This document shows, in pieces, positions 43,999 through 56,000 of a DNA stretch of 64,000 bases. The DNA is taken from contig CANXME010001991.1 of NCBI GenBank assembly GCA_948144175.1, positions 124,001 through 188,000 on the forward strand, in the 5' to 3' direction. The notes beneath the pieces were generated by a model. The model was not told the DNA's origin. It saw only the letters and a list, made by a program, of their open reading frames with translations, and made no database searches. Numbering within the stretch: position 1 is the first letter of the stretch; each line of letters begins with the position of its first letter. The DNA is from Closterium sp. NIES-65 (Eukaryota > Streptophyta > Zygnematophyceae > Desmidiales > Closteriaceae). Both the position numbers and the translations under genes were made by a program.

Positions 43999-46900
43999 GA
44001 CGTGGCTGATCAGATGCTTTAGCACAAGGACGATCTGGTGTCTGCGCTGTGCAGGTGACAAGAAACGGCACGCCGATTATCTGTGAGCACCTACGAAGCG
44101 GGTGCACTGCTGTCTTGCGGGTGCAACGCTCTGCAGTCGTCTTGCTGCAGCGTTGGCATGCCGTCAACTTGCAGCGTTGGCAGGCCGTGACTATGCACTG
44201 CTGGAGCGCGGTCGACCAAGCCGTGCTGGACCGCAGTCGACCGCGGTGTGCTGGCAGTCGTCCTCTGATGTAGTGAGTCTAGCCAAATTTGTTGTTACCA
44301 TTGTTGTGAATTGTTGCTATTGAAATTGTTGCTAAATCTCCCCGTGAATGTGCAAGTAGTAAGAGCATAAGTAAACGACTACGATCACTCCTACCCCATG
44401 CCTAGACCGTTAATTAGCTCCCGTTGCTATAGTTATATCCGCATGGTACAATTATTGCGGATCCAACATGCGACTTACCTTCAGCCTAGTCAAATTAGTT
44501 ACCTACCTATCGTATTCGTGGGCCGGCAGCTGTGCGATTGTCACCATGGTGGGCATAGGTGACGCAGGTGTGACTGACACCTTGGAGGCATGGCTGGAGG
44601 ACACGGGGAGACGCCACAAGGATGGCGAGTACGGAGAGACTCTCCCCTTGACGGTCGTCGAGGCGGGTATCCGCACCGTGTGGGCGGAGAAGCACCCCCC
44701 TCAACCTGCCTCTCCTCGACCAGTGAACAACAAAGGCAACGTCGACAAGGGATTCAACACCGGTGATTAATTCGGCAGCAGCATGAGAGGCACGTCAATG
44801 CAGAGAGGAATGATACACGCCGATGAAGTCGGCGGCGTTTAGGCGCGAGAGCTGCAGTCATCGGCGGCAGCGTGTTCCTCGCAGGGCGATGTCGGAGGAT
44901 ATCAAAGGAGTGCTACGCCGTCGTCGACGACCCACGTCACATCAGGGATCTCACCGACCTACGGCTACTTCAAATTCACGCCGGACAGAATTTTCGTCAC
45001 CCCTCTGCTGCTCGGCCGCCCCGACATCCTCACGTGGAAGGAGGCCATCGAGCCAGCTAGAGATGGCAGTCTTGATGTGATTTGCCGAAGGCAGCGTGGA
45101 GAGGCCGCCTGCGAGCAACGCCCCACTACTCGCGGAATTCTGAGCCGTGCATCTGCTCACCTTCACGGTCATGTCGCGGTGCTGCTCGTCGGGCGTGCAG
45201 ATCACCTTGAAGTCATGCAGGAGCTACTTGGACCCCGGCCACCAGGAGTGGGAGTTCATCACGTCGACGTACCAGGTGATCAGCGACCTGTACATCAGCC
45301 AGCTGGAGAACCAGATGACGCACCTGTGGATGGGCAAGCAGGCGACAACGATTGACTACTAAAACTGTGCACGACGACTGCTCGCCACCATGCGGATGGC
45401 CGGCGTGGAGTACTCGACGGCGTCCTACGTCACGCACGTCCTGAAAGGGCTCCCGGGCAGCTACAACCTGATGAAGCGGCTTTCGGTGGTGCCGGTCATG
45501 CGGGAGTCGCTGAATGAAAACTCCCTAACCTCGTACATCCTCATGGATGAGGCGATGTAGGAGGCCGAGCGGTCCACAGAGCTCCTGCCACAAATCAACT
45601 ACGCCGCCCCGATGAAGCAAGGTGGACGACCGGGGCAGCGCGGAAGGCCTGGCAGGAGTAGTAGCGTAGGCGGAAGGCCGCCAAGGACACCGACAAGACG
45701 ACGTCGACCAAGGACGAGGACTAGGAAGTCGGCGTCGGAAGTGCTGGCTGTGCCACAGCCCCGACCACCTCTCCTTCGAGTGCCCCGACCGCAGTGACTC
45801 CGACAACGACGACACCAAGGGAGGCCGAGGGAGGTCGGCCGGGCGTCGTCCTCGTTGGGAGAGTAAGCCGCGCAAGCAGAAGCAGTCGACCAATCATCGA
45901 CCACGGCGAACGACACCAACTCTTCCTCTGGCGGCAAGGGGCGAGGCAACCAAGAGGTGTCGTGCTCGCTGGTCGGTGTCGTGGAGCCGATCGTCTTGGT
46001 GGCGTCGGAGGCCGGCGAGGACTTCCAGGCGATGGCGGCAGCTGTGCAGGCAAACCCAGTGGTGGTCCTGCTCGACAGCGGCTGCTCGCACCACCTGATG
46101 GGGACGAAGGAGATCTTTGTCGACATGGGCCGAGCGGTGACGTCAAGCACGTGCGCGGTTTCAACAGGGCGCTGCAGGACGTCTAAGGCCGGGGCAAAGT
46201 CACCTTGCAAGGGGAGGGCGGGAAGCAGGTGCTCATCCCCGACGTCCTTTAGGTTCCGGGCGTGCAAGCGAACCTGCTGGCAATCAATCAGCTGAAGGAG
46301 AGCGATGTCAAGCTTGCAGGACGATGGCGACGGGATGCTAATCGTCTCGGCGGCGGAAGATGTGCTCGGTCTCGGGCGTCGTACGCCGGCCGGGTCCTCT
46401 GCACCAACCTGTGTCCCTGCTCGGCGACGTCGACGACGGCAACGACGGAGGTGGTGGCTCTGTGGGCTATAGTCTCGGTGACGAAGTCGACACCGGCCAG
46501 GTGGCATGCCAGCCTTGCGCGTGTCGGCGAAGCATGAGGTCGCCACCGGCCTTGACATCAATCTGTCTCCCAGCACTGACTCTCCGTGTGTCTCGTGTGT
46601 CGGCGGGAAGCTGGCGCGGCACACTTTCCCCGACAAGGGCTCTGAGGCCGACGACGCCCTGGTTGTCGCGCACATCGATCTGTGTGGGCCGTTCCCGATG
46701 CTGCCAAGGAGGGCAGCCTTTACGTCTGAAGGACCGCAAGACATGCTACATGTGGGTGAAGACGGTCGCCAAGGAGTCCGACATACTGCGAGCGTTCGCG
46801 CATGCCAGAGCGGGAGATGCGGACGGTGGTGGAGTCGGTGCAGACGATGATGCTGCACATGGGCGTGCAGCACCACTGGTGGCAATTCGCTCTGCGGGAG

Positions 46901-47316
46901 GCCGTCTGGGTCTGTAAATACCTTGAGAGGTCAACGCTGCCACCAGGGGACGATGTTGTACCAGCTGCTTACTGTGAAGAAGCCTGACTTGTCATAGGCA
47001 TACGTGTGGGGCTGCATTGTGCAGGTTCTGGTCCCTGAGCAGCAGAGTGGAGTAAGCCGAAGGTCAGGTGGGGCCTTCATCTCGGTGTGTCAGAGGGGAG
47101 CAAAGGTTGGGAGCTCCTCGACTTCACCGACAACAGGATGGTCACCACGTCGAACGTGATGTTCTACGAGACGATGTCGCTGAAGGTGTTGAAGTCGGAG
47201 TACGGGCCGTCCTCGGGGCGGACGAAGGCCAGCCTGTCGACGGACACCTCGACTGCTTCGCTCCCTCTACTCGCTAAGGTCAGTGAGCTTGCAGATCCTC
47301 CCCCAAGTACTCTGAC
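43999..47316 (+). mobile_element. Family D copia remnant, copy D2
   Basis: Plus-strand copia remnant. The leader at 43999-44470 resembles 38290-38839 reversed. Gag runs from about 44546 (MVGIGDAGVTDTLEAWLED) to about 45900, with a CWLCHSPDHLSFEC-type knuckle near 45745-45785. Then come the protease (LLDSGCSHHLMGTKEIFVDM near 46060-46130), a pre-integrase zone with CVSCVGGK near 46590, the integrase start HIDLCGPF near 46670-46700, a later integrase part near 46800-46980 and the linker to 47316. No reverse transcriptase or RNase H follows, because family A sequence starts at 47317. Broken, many breaks. Confidence 0.78.
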
Positions 47317-50300
47317 TTGCCATGTACTCTGACTCCACGGAAGAGAGTGCTGTCTCCGTCTGATTCTTTGACCTCCAACTAACAGGTCCTCCCCCAACTT
47401 TGCAGATGTATGCTCCCACAGATGAGGAAACCTCCTTCTCAGAAGCCCAAGTAGCATCGGTAAAGCAAGTAAGAAAAGCTTGCCTTCTCTAAGCCTCTCC
47501 CCCTTCTCTTTCAGCACCTCAACCCCTTTCTGCTTCACCTGTGCAGATGCGGAATATTGAACTCCAATGCTTGGTTGAGAGTTCAAGTACTTCACCACAT
47601 GCTCAGCTGCATCCACCTGCTCCTCAGATGGATTCTGCACCACATTAGCGAGCTGCCCAACCGAGAAAGAGATGTCGGGCCTCGTGTGAACCGCTGCATG
47701 AAAGAGGCTGCCCACCAAGGACTGAAATCGCTGCTGCTCCTCGGCTTCAACCCTTTCTACCTCTGCAGCCTTCACAAGCTTGAATTCTGCTGGCAGGGGA
47801 ATTGCAACCTTGCGCTCATTCTCAATCCCATACTTCTCCCCCAGCTCCTTGATAATTTTCTCCTGGTGCAGCTTCAACCACCTGTGATCTGAAACTCTCC
47901 CACGTGCATCCCGAGGTAATAATTTAGGTTTTTGAAGTTAAAGCTCCCCATCAGCTGCTGCTGCACATTCAGGATCTCCTTCATGCTGCTGCTAAAGAGA
48001 ATAATATCATCCACGTAGACCAGAAACATCACCAGCTTCTCTCTCTCCCCCTTGAGAAAGAGACTCTCATCACAGCTGCTGGTCCTGAATCCCATCTCCT
48101 CTAAAACAGCTACCAACTTCTGGTACCAGCAGCGTGGCACCTGCTTCAAGCCGTAGATGGATTTTTTCAGCTTGCACACCCTGCCCGTACCATCCTCATA
48201 CCCAGGCGGCCGCGTCATGTACACATCTTCCTCTAAAATCCCATTGAGAAATGTCGTTGATGTATCCGTCTGAATGATGAATTTCCCAAAATGACATGGG
48301 GGATAGGGGATTTGGCAGTGGGAGCAAAGATCTCATTGAGGTCCTACTTCTCCTTCTACATAAACCCCTTAGCCACCAGCCTACTTTTGTAGATGGTGAC
48401 CTGTCCCTAGTCATCGGTCTTGATCCTTAGCACCCACTTGCACTGTACGGCTTTCTTCCCCTCATGCAGCACCACCAGATCACATGTCCCATTCTCTAGC
48501 AGGCTCTGGTACTCAGCACCCCTAGAGACAAGCCATTTCTCCCTATCTAATCCAGCTAATGCCTCTTCCATGCTAGCTGGTTCTTCTGGTGCAGGGGCAA
48601 GAAAACAGTAGGCAGGTTCATCCTCCTCATCCGGATCATAGCCATGCGGTAGAATCAGCAATGCCTCCTCGGTCCTAAGCTGCTGCTCTGCTACACCTGA
48701 TCCTTCAGTCAGCTTCTTAGTAGCCATACGGGTATGTCCTGGCCTGGAGACGGTTGTCTCCCATCCCCTCATAGCAACACCCTTCAGCTTCTTAGTTTTG
48801 CCCTGCTGCTGCTCTCCTCCCTCGGATCCATTAGCTCCACTAGTGCTACCGCTAGTCCCCACTCCTTTGTTTTCACCAGCAGGTGCCTCCTGCACCTTCT
48901 CTCCATCAGCACCCTATTTAGCTGCCTCATCTCCCTCCTCCCATACATCAGGAGTCAGGTCCACCTGCATGGTGATCTGCTCCATCTGCTGGGACACCCT
49001 GGCCTCCAGCTATTTCTCCCAGCTCCCATACATCATACCTCAACAAACTTCACATCTCTGCTGTGAAACAACAGACCCTTAGATGGTTCCCACGGCAGCC
49101 ATCCCTTGCTCTCATCAGTCAGCCCCAACCGTACACACCAGATTGCATTCGCCCCCAACTTACTACGGTAGGTCTTGGGGACGTGGGCGACTGCCATGCA
49201 ACCGAACACCATCAGCATGTCCACTGGCGGCTTCCTCGCAAGCCAACTCTCCAACGGCACCCATGAGTCATCCCAAACCTTGCTGGGCTCCCTGTTCCTA
49301 GTGACGGTAGCGTGCCGAACAACATGGGGCCACATCGAGTTGCAAAGCCCAGATTCTATCAGCAGCGCTCTAGCTGTTTCCTGAATTGTCCGGTTCGCCC
49401 ATTCTGCTACACCGTTAGAATGTAGGGTGTAAGCCGTGGTCAGCTCCCTCAGCTCCAAGGAACTCATGTTGGTGTAAGGGCCTAATAAACTCAAGCTATT
49501 CAGTCTTAATCTAACTTAAAACCTCTCCTCGGGGTCACCTCCAAGGGTCCTTGGGTGCCTGATACAAGACCAGCCCCTGTCCTCGGGTCCGAGTTTGTAG
49601 AGAGAAGAGTCAAGAATGACTTAGCCAAAAATAACAAGAGTACCTTGAACGCCGCGCAGCGTATCGTGCAGATCGTCGATCGGATTAAGCTGAGAATTTC
49701 CTATATCGAAGCTGGCTCTAAGAGCTTTAAAATGAACCAAGTTGCCTTGCAAAAAGTTCTGCCATACAAAGTTATGGCTCGGACACCGACAGCGTTTGCC
49801 TAGCGTTGGAGTGCTATCGTACTAGCATTGACTCGGGTACTATTCCGCCGTCGCACCGCGTAGAAACCAAATTTCAGGAAGGGATGAATTCGCTTGAATC
49901 AAATTGATCATATCCGGGTACAAACAGAGAAGGAATAAATAGTTCTAGCTAGCAAAGACCTTGAGAATAAACCTGGGAACAACCAGGGATGATCCCAAAT
50001 AATTCCAAGCAACAGAACCAACCTGGCTGGACAAAACAGCAGGTGGTAGGTTGGTAAACAACCTCTGGTTCTGTTTTTCCAACCTGGGAAAACAACAACC
50101 AGGTTCAGGTCCTAAAAACAGAACCTGTTTTGTCTTTGCCCAACCAGCCAAATGCTGGTTCCGCTGGTTTCCCCTGGCCCTGTAGCATGCAGATACAGAC
50201 AAACAACATCCAACCTTCACCGAAATTGTACCCCTATAGTGCCTGCCCTCCTACACTATAGTCAACCGAAAAAGACAGTACAAATTTGAGTTGGATAGAA

Positions 50301-51786
50301 CTGAATCTCCACAATCAATTCAACCGAACCGCAAAGCTTCCATCTTGGATTCCTTTGCGAGCTCGTCTTTTCTGTTTGTACTGTTCATAGCGCGTACAAT
50401 GTTGTGCCAAAGCGCACGATGCGCGAGTACCTGCAAATGCTTCAAGCAAAAATTGCGAAAGCAAACAAACATACGAACATTCCATTCATACCCAAATGCA
50501 TTCGCACATGCATACTCTTACAAACAGACGGCAGGATGTCGTGCGATGTGAATTTGCACCCAACAACTCACCACCCCGGTCTGTCCTAATCCGCTTCACT
50601 ACACACTCCGCATGCTTCTCCACAAGCGGCAGCCAATCATCCTTCACTGTGGAGGTTGCGTGGTCCTTCCGTTTCAGCGGATAGGCCCACATGAGTCTAC
50701 TCCAATCATCCACAATAGTTAGGAAATACCGCTCCTCCTTGTGCCCTTGCACCAGCAGCGGACCCACCAAGTCCATGTGGACCAGATCCAAAGGCTTCTT
50801 GCTCCTGCCAGTCACACTATAGAAGGGAAAACGGGTCTACTTAGACAGCAAACATACTTGACAGCTATCATCGGGTGGCTGTCCATTCAGCTTTAGACCC
50901 TTAACGGCTCCATCTTTCTCTAACAGCTTCAACAAGGGCATTGCTACATGCCCCAAGCGTTAGTGTGCCGTTGCCCAATCCGTCTCCCCAGATCTGGCCG
51001 ATACTTTCTCCCCTGATCTAGCGTTGCACCCCCCCTGGGATATGGACCCCTCTCCAGCCTGCCCCCCACCGTGCCACGCCAACGCCGGCAGCTGCCACAT
51101 GATTCTGTACACGTCTTTGCTCTCGTGCAGATCCCAAAGCATCCGATTGCCCAGCTGCCCTCTATAACTGCGTGCCTCATCCACGCTAGTGCTCATCCCA
51201 GCCTTGCCAAGCTTACGAAGGGAGATGAAGTTGGCATTGAGATCAGGAACGAGGAGAATTTCGTGCAACACCACCGGTTTGCCGTCCGCTTCATTAAACA
51301 CAGCTCGTCCCGCACCAGCCACCTTCAGCACGTGTCCAGAGGCGGAGCGCAACTCATTGATCGGTGCAGCGCGTATGTTGTCGAGCAGGTCGTTGTGCGG
51401 CGTCATCGTCCAAACAGCGCCCGTGTCCAACACCTAATAGTCCAGGGGGTACAGCTCTGCTCCAACCTTGGCAGAGGCGTCTCCTTGCTACCCCTGCTCT
51501 CTAATATGGAAGAACTGGCCCGCGGTGCGCTCCTTCTTCTTCTCCACACCGCCGTTGCTCTTCGTGTTGTTGTTGGACGAATCGGCGACCATGTTCGCGC
51601 CGTTTTCCTGGTTCCTCTTTATGCTGCCATCCTGGTGACGATTCTGGGGGGTCCATCCATCGGGTTTCTTATAGCACAAAAACCAGGGGTGCCCCTCCTT
51701 CTCACAATACCAGCAACTCCCTTTCATTTTGCCACCAGCACCCGACTTGTCCCTACGTCCAGATTTCGCACCGCGACCCCAACCAG
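47317..51786 (-). pseudogene. pol remnant of A6
   Basis: Minus-strand family A pol: RNase H (SSVESEYMA zone near 47320), reverse transcriptase at about 47880-48450 with FLVYVDDIILFSSS and VHD/AAAWV-type neighbourhood, KWVLRIKTDD near 48410-48440, the linker near 48550-49000 and the KPPVDMLMVFGCMAVAHVPK zone near 49170-49250. Beyond the solo LTR (49467-50565) come integrase at 50570-50815 (ELVHMDL-like LDLVHMDLVGPLLVQG), protease LDTGAVWTMTP near 51390-51433 and the knuckle CWYCEKEGHPWFLC near 51680-51720. A fossil with many breaks. Confidence 0.8.
49467..50565 (-). mobile_element. Family A solo LTR in A6
   Basis: 1099 bp, TGTTGGTGTAAGG to GCACCCAACA, reverse orientation, with a perfect 5-bp target duplication ACTCA at 49462-49466 and 50566-50570. 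Integrase sequence of copy A6 continues on both sides. No internal region, so it is a solo LTR left by LTR-LTR recombination. Confidence 0.93.
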
Positions 51787-52879
51787 TGTCGGGTGCAAAT
51801 TCACATTGCACGACATCCTGCCGTCTGTTTGTACATGTATGCGTGTGCGAATGCATTTGGGTATGAATGGAATGTTCGTGTATTTGTTTGCTTTCGCAAT
51901 TTTCGCTTGAAGCATTTGCAGGTACTCGCGCATTGTGCGCTTCGGCATAACATTGTACGCGCTATGAACAGTACAAGCAGAAAGGACGAGCTTGCAAAGG
52001 AACCCAAGATGGAAGCTTTGGGGTTCGGCTTTCTTGATTGCGCAGATTCAGTTCTATCCAACTCGAAATTGTACTGTTTTGTTTGGTTGACTTTAGTGTA
52101 GCACGGCAGGCACTATAGGGGTACAATTTAGGTGAAGGTTGGATGTTGTTTGTCTGTATCTGCATGCTACAGGGCCAGGGGAAACCAGCGGAACCAGCAT
52201 TTGGCTGGTTGGGCAAAGACAAAGCAGGTTCTGTTTTTAGGACCTGAACCTGGTTGTTGTTTTCCTAGGTTGGAAAAACAGAACCAGAGGTTGTTTACCA
52301 ACCTACCACCTGCTGTTTTGTCCAGCCAGGTTGGTTCTGTTGCTTGGAATTATTTGGGATCATCCTTGGTTGTTCCCAGGTTTATTCCCAAGGTCCTTGC
52401 TAGCTAGAACTATTTATTCTTTCTCTGTTTGTACCTGGATATAGTAAAATTGATTCAAACGAATTCCTTCCTTGCTGGAATTTCCTTTCTACGCAGTGCG
52501 ACGGCGGAATGCTACCCGAGTCAACGCTAGTACGCTAGCACTCCAATGCTAGGCTAACGCTGTCCGAGCCATAACTTCGTAATGGCAGAACGTTTTGCGA
52601 GGCAACTTGGCTTATTTTAAAGCTCTTAGAGTGAGCTTCGATATTGGAAATTCTCAGCTTAATCCGATCGATGGTCTGCACGATACGCTGCGCGATGCTC
52701 ATGGTACTCTTGCTGTTTTGACTAAGTCCCTCTTGATCCCTCTCTCTACAAACTCGGACCCGAGGATAGGGGCTGGTCTTGTACCAGGCACCCAAGGACC
52801 CTTGGAGGTGACCCCGAGGAGAGGTTTTAAGTTTGATAAAGTCTTAATAGCTTGAGTTTATTAGGCCCTTACACCAACA
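51787..52879 (+). repeat. 5' LTR of A7
   Basis: 1093 bp, TGTCGGGTGCAAAT to CTTACACCAACA. It contains a stem-forming pair GGTTCTGTTTTT (52228-52239) and AAAAACAGAACC (52274-52285), and a TATA-like CTATTTATTC near 52409. Which of these set the transcript start or end is not provable here. Confidence 0.93.
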
Positions 52880-52985
52880 TGGTCTTGTACCAGGCACCCA
52901 AGGACCCTTGGAGGTGACCCCGAGGAGAGGTTTTCAGTTTGATAAAGTCTTAATAGCTTGAGTTTATTAGGCCCTTACACCAACA
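52880..52985 (+). repeat. 106-bp tandem duplication of the A7 LTR tail
   Basis: 52880-52985 repeats 52774-52879 almost exactly (one base differs: GGTTTTCAG versus GGTTTTAAG), including the CCTTACACCAACA end. It lies between the LTR and the primer site. The 3' LTR lacks it. Confidence 0.92.
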
Positions 52986-52988
52986 AGC

Positions 52989-53000
52989 TGGTATCAGAGC
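52989..53000 (+). other. Primer-binding site of A7
   Basis: TGGTATCAGAGC, initiator tRNA-Met complement, three bases after the duplicated tail. Confidence 0.9.
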
Positions 53001-53031
53001 TGCGTTATAGTGATCCTCCTTATAGGTAGCT

Positions 53032-56000
53032 ATGGCGGGCAACACCTCGGGGGTAGCTGGTGAATCTTCAGCCCAAGATCGTAGCGGCAGCCAAGATTCT
53101 GGTGTTTCTGCGCCAAGGGGAGCGCGAACAAGCCAGGGCTCGCTGATCAAGGAGGTGCTGAAAAACTTCACCGTCGAGAAGTTCAATGGTGAGGGCTATG
53201 ATGATTGGGCCTGGAAAATGCAACTTTATTTCCGTCAGATCGGTTTGCTCAAACTAATGATTGGGGAGGAGCCTAGACCGAGTGACCCCGCCCTTCAAGA
53301 AGATTGGGACGAGCGCGCCTCGGCTGGCTACTATTTGATGTCGCAGAGTTTGGAGCTGAACCAGCGTCACCACGTGATGCACCTGCTGCCGGAGGTTGAG
53401 TGCGGTCCGAAGGCGTGGACCGTGTTGAAGGAGCTGCACGCCCCGACCTCTGTTGTTGCAACATTGATGCTGGAGAGGGAGCTGTCCGCGTTGCGCCTGA
53501 GCGAGGGAGAGCCGGTGCAACCTATCCTGGACAAATTGCGCGACCTCTACGCGAAGTTGGCGACCGCGGGAATCACCTACCCGGCGCAGACCAAGTGCCT
53601 GAAGATGCTCTCGCTGCTGCCGGAATCGTGGCTTCAATTCACAAGCGGATTGAGCCTGCCGCAGAACCAGAGCTTGTGGACGCTCGAGTGGGTGCGGACA
53701 AAGATTCTAGAGGAGGACTTCCGTCGCCGTCAACTGAGGGGTGGAGACGACGGCAGCAGCGGCTACGGGATGCAAGGGAGCCGACGTGGCAAAAGACGTG
53801 GCTTCGGTGGTGCTGGACGCGGTGCAAAGAAAGAGGAAGACTCCAACGACCAACAAGGAGGTACCGGTTGGGGTCGCGGTGCGAAATCTGGACGTGGGGG
53901 CAAGTCGGGTGCTGGTGGCAAAATGAAAGGGAGTTGCTGGTATTGTGAGAAGGAAGGGCGCCCCTGGTTTTTGTGCTATACGAAACCCGATGGATGGACC
54001 CCCCTGAATCGTCACCAGGATGGCGGCGCGCGGAGGAACCAGAAAAACGGCGCCAACATGGTCGCTGATTCGTCCGACAACAACCCGAAGGGCAACGGTG
54101 GTGCGGAAAAGAAGAAGGAGCGCACCGCGGGCCAATTCTTCCATGTGGGAGACAAGGGGGAGCAAGGAGACGCATCTGCTAAGGTTGGAGCAGAGCTGCA
54201 CCCCTTGGACTATTGGGTGTTGGACACAGGCGCTGCTTGGACAATGACGCCGCGCAAGGACCTGCTGGACGACGTACGCGCTGCACCGATTAATGAGGTG
54301 TGCTCTGCCTCTGGACACATGTTGAAGGTGGCTGGTGCGGGACGAGCTGCGTTTAAGGGAGCGGATGGCAAGCCGGTGGTGCTGCACGACGTTCTCCTCG
54401 TCCCCGACCTGAAGGCCAACCTTATCTCCCTCCGTAAGCTTGGCAAGGCTGGGGTGAACACCAACACAGATGGGGCTCGCACTTATAAGGGGAAGCTGGG
54501 CAATCGGGTGCTTTGGGATCTGCACGAGAGCAAGGACGTGTACAGATCTATGTGGCAGCTGCCGGCGTTGGCGTGGCATGGTGGGGGGCAGGCTGGAGAG
54601 GGGTCTGCATCCCAGGGGGAGTGCAACGCCGTTGGAGGGGTTGGTGTGAAAGTGTCGGCCAGATCTAGGGAGACGGATTGGGCAACTGCACACCGACGTT
54701 TGGGGCATGTGGCAATGCCTTTGCTGAAGCAGCTGGAGAAGGATGGAGCCGTTAAGGGCTTGAAGCTGAACGGACAACCACCCGATGATAACTGTGAAAT
54801 TTGCCTCCTTTCAAAGTTCACCCGTTTCCCCTTCCATAGTGTGGCTGGCAGGAGCAAAAAGCCGTTGGAGCTGGTCCACATGGACTTGGTGGGGCCGCTG
54901 CCGGTGCAAGGGCACAAGGGGGAGCGGTACTTCCTAACCATAGTGGATGACTGGAGCAGGCTAATGTGGGCGTATCCACTGAAGCAGAAAGATTACGCCG
55001 CCTCTACGATTCGGGACGATTGGCTGCCGTTAGTGGAGAAGCAAGCGGAGTGTGTGGTGAAGCGGATTAGGACAGATCGGGGTGGTGAGTTCCTTGGAGC
55101 TGAGATGACGGCCTGGCTCAAGAAGCAGGGCATCCAGAGGGAGCTGACCACGGCTTACACCCCACAGTCCAACGGTGTAGCAGAACGGGCGAACCGGACA
55201 ATTCTGGAGACAGCTAGGGCGCTTCTCATAGAATCTGGGCTGGGCAACTTGATGTGGCCCCATGCTGTTCGGCACGCTACCGTCGCTAGGAACAGGGTAC
55301 TCACAAAGGTTGGGGATGACTCGTGGGTGCTGTTGGAGAGGTGGCTTGGGAGGAAGCCGCCGGTGGACATGCTGAGGGTGTTCGGTTGCATGGCAGTCGC
55401 CCACGTCCCCAAGACCTACCGCAGTAAGTTGGGGGCGAGTGCAATCTGGTGTGTGCATTTGGGGCTGGCTGCTGAGAGCAAGGGATGGCTGCTATGGGAA
55501 CCTTCCAAGGGTGTGTTGTTTGACAGCAGGGATGTGAATTTTGTTGAGGGCATGATGTATGGGAGCTGGGAGAAACAGCCAGAGGCCAGGGTGTCCCAGC
55601 AAATGGAGCAGATCACCATGCAGCTGGACCTGACTCCTAGTGTGTGGGAGGAGGGAGAGGAGGTAGCTGCAGAGGGTGGTGATGGAAAGAAGGTACAGGA
55701 GGCACCTGATGGTGGAGAAAATGATGTGGAGACTGGCACTAGTGGAGCTGCTGGATCTGAGGGGAAAGAGCAGCAGCAGGGGAAAACTAAGAAGCCGAAG
55801 GGTGTCGTTATGAAGGGATGCGAGACACCCGTCTCCAGGCCAGGACGTACCCGTATGGCTACTAAGAAGCTGATGTAGCTGAGCAGCAGCTTGGGACTGA
55901 GGAGGCATTGCTGATTCTATTGCATGGCTATGACCCGGATGAGGAGGAGGAGCCTGCGTACTGTTTTCTTGCCCCTGCACGAGAGGAACCAGCTAGCATG

